Source of the DNA: Monosporascus cannonballus
Lineage: Eukaryota; Ascomycota; Sordariomycetes; Xylariales
Assembly: GCA_004154925.1 (NCBI GenBank)
Contig: QJNS01000150.1
Span: 62,001 to 126,000, forward strand
Direction: 5' to 3'
DNA: 64,000 nt
Below are positions 60,835-64,000 of the stretch, one piece after another. Both the position numbers and the translations under genes were made by a program. The notes beneath the pieces are model-generated. The model searched no databases. It was not told where the DNA came from and saw only the letters and a program-made list of their open reading frames with translations. How positions within the stretch are numbered: position 1 is the stretch's first letter; the number at the start of each line of letters is the position of its first letter.

Positions 60835-61920
60835 AAACAGATATTAAAGAAAAATACGATATATCGTTATTATTATTAAAGTAAATTTAAAATAATTAAA
60901 AAACGATTTGGAATAATAAGAACAATAATTTAAAAAATTAAAAAATTTAACTAATATACTTTTATAATATTATAAATATAAATAGCTTTTTAAGAAAAAA
61001 CTTAATACGAAATTATTAGAATATAACGAATAAAATTATGAAATAATTCTTAAAAAAGGATTTTCGTCAAAGTTTTACCTTATTTATAATCTTAACGGAA
61101 ACGAATTACGTATTTTCAAAGAATACCTAAAAGATCGGTTAAAAAAAGGATAAATTTAATTATCGAAATTACAAATAAAATATCTTATGTTTTTCGCAGC
61201 TAAAAAAAAGAAATTGCAATTTGTAATTAATTACCGATAATTAAACGATATTATTATTCTTAATTATAAAAATAAAAACCCCATTTTACGGAATTTAATG
61301 GTTTATAATATTTGATTTTAAAAATAAATATAATTTTATTAAAATTAAAAAAAGATACGAATAAAAAATAACTTTTAATACGAAATACGGATTATTTAAG
61401 TATTTGGTTATATTAATAGGATTTATGAATATATTAATAACCTTATAATAAATAATTAATTACGTATTACGAAAATATTTCGATATTTTCGTCGTTTGCT
61501 ATCTCGACAATATTCTTATTTTTTCGGAAACAAAAAAAGCATACGCAAAATACGTTCATAAAGTTCTTTAAGTTTTACAGGACGTAAGGTTATTTGTTAA
61601 TGCGGAAAAGAATTAATTCTATATATAGGAAATGGAATATTTAGGATATATTATTCTCTCAAGATATATTAAAATAGACCTTAAAAAATCGTTATAATGA
61701 TAAAATAATTAACGTTAATAACGGTTAAGGAAATATAGGCATTTTTTAAATTCGTTAATTATTATAAGAAGTTTATTCGAAATTTTAACAAAATAATTAT
61801 ATCCTTAATAAATTTTACCAAAAAAGAAAAATAATTTAAATGGACGTTAAACCCGGAAAAGATATTTTAAGATATTAAAAATGCGATTACCAATAAGCTA
61901 ATACTAATTATATACGATTT
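60835..61920 (+). pseudogene. pol: Ty3-A reverse transcriptase (A9), RIP-inactivated
   Basis: Motifs in order on the + strand: YNLNGNELRVFKEYLKDRLK near 61090-61150 (family IY-x-L-x-x-x-EL), MFFAAKKKKLQFVINYR near 61190-61240 (family F-x-x-KKDG-x-LR-x-C-x-DYR, Asp to Asn), and VLRKYFDIFVVCYLDNILIF at 61464-61523, the catalytic YLDD with the last Asp changed to Asn (GAC AAT at 61506-61511). Spacing is normal for Ty3. Stops and lost catalytic residues make it inactive. Confidence 0.82.
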
Positions 61921-61924
61921 AAAC

Positions 61925-62330
61925 TGCCTTATTGAATTAGAAACCGATATTTCGGATTATTCGTTAAACGTAATAATCGGATAACGAAATAATTAAGGTA
62001 AATTATATCTTATTATGTTTTTTTCGTATAAATTAAAAGGAACCAAATTTAACTACGGTATTTTAAATAAAAAATTTATAACTATTATTATAGTATTTCG
62101 GGAATTTAGGTATTTCCTAAAAAGAAATATATATTAAGTTAAAATTTATACGGATGATTAAATTTTTACCCGATTTATTACGACTAAGGAATTTATAAAA
62201 CAATAATTAAAATATGCAAAAAATTAACGAATTTCGACTTCGTTATTATCCATAAAAAAATTAAAAAACGGCAAAGCAAATATTTAAGTAAATAATTAAA
62301 TTTCGAAAAAAGATTAATTAAAATTAATTA
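61925..62330 (+). pseudogene. pol: Ty3-A RNase H (A9), RIP-inactivated
   Basis: It begins ELETDISDYSLNVIIG near 61933-61983 (family ETDAS-x-x-A-x-G) and continues with SYKLKGTKFNYGILNKKF (family SRKL-x-x-x-E-x-NY-x-x-x-[DE]-KE) and IYTDD near 62141. It degrades the RNA strand during reverse transcription. The GQ codon after IIG is a TAA stop. Confidence 0.75.
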
Positions 62331-62339
62331 TATAAATTT

Positions 62340-63560
62340 CGATATTATTATAAAAAGATATTTACGTTTACGACAAATTGCGATAATTCGCGCAATACTT
62401 TCCGATATATATTAAAAAATCCAATAATATAATAATAATTTTTCAAAGAACCGAAAAGCGAATCAAATATAAATCCCAAAAAATATTAAAAGGATTTAAT
62501 ACAAGAAATATACAAATATTAGTTATATAAATATCCAAGGATTTATAAAACCTTAAAACGATTTTAACGCATATATTTTTTGAAGAAATAAAATTAATAA
62601 TATAAAAAATTATACGGCAATATAATATTTACGCCAAAATATAGCCTTAACGATACAAATTATATAAAGAATTATAGCTATTATTAATTATAAAATAACT
62701 ATAATATTTAATTACGTTCGATTATATTATTAAACCTTTTATAAAACAAATTAATTACAAAAATATATTACGATAGCATTTTCGTAATCGTTAACCGATT
62801 TACGAAATCTTTTTATTTTTTACTATATTATAAAAACATAAACGCTAAATAATTGGCATATATTTTTTAAACATATTTTTAATATATACGGATTATTAAT
62901 AAAAATTATATTAAATAAAAAATTAACTTTTATATCAAAATTTTAGTAAGGTTTTATAATATAAATCGACCTAAATTACAAATTATTTAACGTATTTAAA
63001 CTTTAAATAAATAAACAAATAAATTAAATAAATTAAATTTTAAAAACTTACTTCCAATATTATATTAATTATAAACAAAATAATTAAGTTAAATAATTAT
63101 TAATCGCATAATAAGCTTATAATATTAATTATTACGAAAATATCAAAATAATACTTTCGAATATAAATTTTGGTTTTATTCCAGAAATTTACAAAAAACA
63201 TAAACGATATCGGTTTAATTATTATCCAAATAACTTTTACGTTAAAATAATTACGATAATTACATTAAGAAATAAAGATAATATTAAAATTCGTACGGAA
63301 GTAAATAAGCAAATATTATAACCAAAAAAAGGTAAAAAAAATTAATTTTCGAAAAAGGGAAAATGGTTTTCCTTACCATAAAAAATATTTAAATAAAAGA
63401 AAACTAATAAAAAACTCGATTTTAAATATATCGGTCCATATAAAATCGCCAAGAAAATCTTAAAAAATAATTACTAATTAAAATATTTGTGAAAAGTTAA
63501 ATTTTATCCAATTTTTTATATTTTTTTATTCGAATTAATAATAAATATTATTAAAATACA
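62340..63560 (+). pseudogene. pol: Ty3-A integrase (A9), RIP-inactivated
   Basis: Core motifs: YDSIFVIVNRFTKSFYFLPY near 62770-62830 (first catalytic Asp changed to Asn), AYIFFKHIFNIYGL then IILNKKLTFISKF near 62905-62950 (second catalytic motif, Asp to Asn), and the downstream ENI-x-I region near 63145. The carboxy part has KLDFKYIGPYKIAKKI near 63415-63460, the GPY-like module of Ty3 integrases. All three catalytic positions are in RIP-affected codons. The enzyme would insert the element into DNA, here with 5-bp duplications. Confidence 0.8.
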
Positions 63561-63594
63561 TATAGCATAAAACGACATGAAAATAAAAAACAAA

Positions 63595-63790
63595 TAAGTA
63601 TATGAAATGGAAAAAATGCTTAATATACGAAAGCAAAACGGATTTACCCAATACTTAATCAAATAAAAAAAACACCCAAATTCCGAAAACATCTAAAAAC
63701 TCGCCAAAACCCTTATTAACGCCTAACGCCTGCTAAAAAAAACTTTTACCAATAATAACGGGCGCGTTCTAATTAAAAGTTAACCAGTTA
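63595..63790 (+). pseudogene. pol: Ty3-A chromodomain at the pol carboxy end (A9)
   Basis: The frame reads YEMEKMLNIRKQNGFTQYLI (family YEVE-x-IL-x-x-R...YL-[IV]-KW), then KKHPNSEN and KLAKTLINA followed by RLLKK. KW and TW are represented by TAA and ATC TAA from RIP of TGG. This identifies Ty3-A as a chromovirus. The chromodomain would recognise modified histones and direct insertion to heterochromatin, which fits the clustering here. Confidence 0.8.
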
Positions 63791-64000
63791 ATAGCCGGGA
63801 TATCGGACCAGTCGGTTACGGCCTACGTTAACGTAGCAGCTATAACGGCGGCCTCCAATTATTCTTGTTCTTTTTCGAAGCGCTTAAATTCTTCTATCGC
63901 TTCCGTACCTTAAATACCGCGGCGAAACATTTCGATTCTCTGATAACGAAAATTTTTCTTTTATTTTCGCAAACGACTTAAACGATCAAATAATTCGTTA
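63700..64000 (-). pseudogene. Antisense ORF of Ty3-A (A9), carboxy part, cut by window end
   Basis: The position and the shared segment (CGGCGGCCTCCAATTA at about 63846) correspond to the end of the antisense frame in A1. RIP damage is stronger than in A1. The amino-terminal part is outside the window. Confidence 0.45.

Larger units (their letters stand above)
58022..64000 (+). mobile_element. Ty3-A copy A9, 5' LTR to chromodomain (cut by window end)
   Basis: The element has its 5' LTR at 58022-58439 and all coding domains in standard order (gag, protease, RT, RNase H, integrase, chromodomain). The 3' LTR lies beyond the window. The 5-bp left flank is CTCAG. It is the only near-complete plus-oriented Ty3-A copy here and served as reference for the others. 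RIP stops occur throughout. Confidence 0.9.

Noticed and set aside
1..64000. Mitochondrial or bacterial origin because of the very high AT content
   Set aside because: LTR retrotransposons, target duplications, RIP pattern and a 2EXR gene with normal GC show a nuclear fungal region. No mitochondrial gene or bacterial gene arrangement is seen.
1..64000. tRNA, rRNA genes, CRISPR arrays or riboswitches
   Set aside because: I saw no cloverleaf-like gene, no rRNA core segment and no regularly spaced direct repeats with spacers. The tandem repeats present are LTR U3 repeats and the C-run repeat.

Overview
This window looks like an AT-rich, gene-poor block from the nuclear genome of a filamentous ascomycete (Pezizomycotina). 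Three things point there. The only intact gene encodes a 2EXR-domain protein, a family expanded in these fungi. Almost everything else is nested transposon wreckage: Ty3/mdg4 (gypsy) elements, a Ty1/copia element and a pogo/Fot1-like DNA transposon. The wreckage carries the signature of repeat-induced point mutation (RIP): C-to-T and G-to-A changes, CAA/CAG/TGG codons turned into stops, and most surviving G:C pairs sitting in CpG. No tRNA, rRNA, CRISPR array or bacterial-type operon was seen. Nothing in the sequence fixes the species.

Names used here: Ty3-A copies A1 to A9 (a chromodomain-bearing Ty3 family, LTRs about 360-425 bp, starting TGTTATGACC-like and ending TCACA-like in element orientation), Ty3-B copy B1 (a second Ty3 family, LTRs 438 bp), copia copies C1 and C2 (LTRs 163 bp), and pogo-like transposon D1.

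Layout. 1-1873: unclassified RIP relic. 1874-3437: truncated A1 (+), gag joined directly to the chromodomain, then its 3' LTR. 3438-3739: 3' tail and LTR of C1. 3740-4733: a normal-GC island with the 2EXR gene, a C-run repeat and the start of D1. 4734-10223: full-length C2 (+), inserted in the start of the D1 transposase. 10224-10452: more D1. 10453-17175: full-length A2 (-) in D1 (target duplication GCTAT). 17176-17967: more D1. 17968-24698: full-length A3 (-), duplication ACTAT. 24704-28962: unclassified block holding two long RIP-shredded reading frames. 28963-30400: A4 (-), truncated, inserted in A5. 30401-33568: A5 (-), 5' half only, inserted in A6. A6 (+) survives as 33569-34283 (integrase), 48480-48713 (chromodomain) and 55667-56505 (3' region and LTR start). 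A7 (-, 34284-48479) and A8 (-, 48714-55666) interrupt it. B1 (-, 37360-44725) sits inside the reverse transcriptase of A7. 56506-58021: unclassified. 58022-64000: A9 (+), 5' LTR through chromodomain, cut by the window end.

The nesting gives a relative order: D1 before C2, A2 and A3; A6 before A5, A7 and A8; A7 before B1; A5 before A4. The most interesting signal is a reading frame antisense to pol near the 3' end of both Ty3 families. It has an amino-terminal Cys-rich motif, a coiled-coil middle and a conserved carboxy terminus. In Ty3-A its end overlaps the chromodomain end of pol tail-to-tail. Because A2, A3, A8 and B1 each keep one continuous frame broken almost only by RIP-explicable stops, it was probably a real protein shared by two retrotransposon families. 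A second signal is a short complementarity between the sequence next to the Ty3-A 5' LTR and the presumed start of the transcript, as expected for Tf1-like self-priming.
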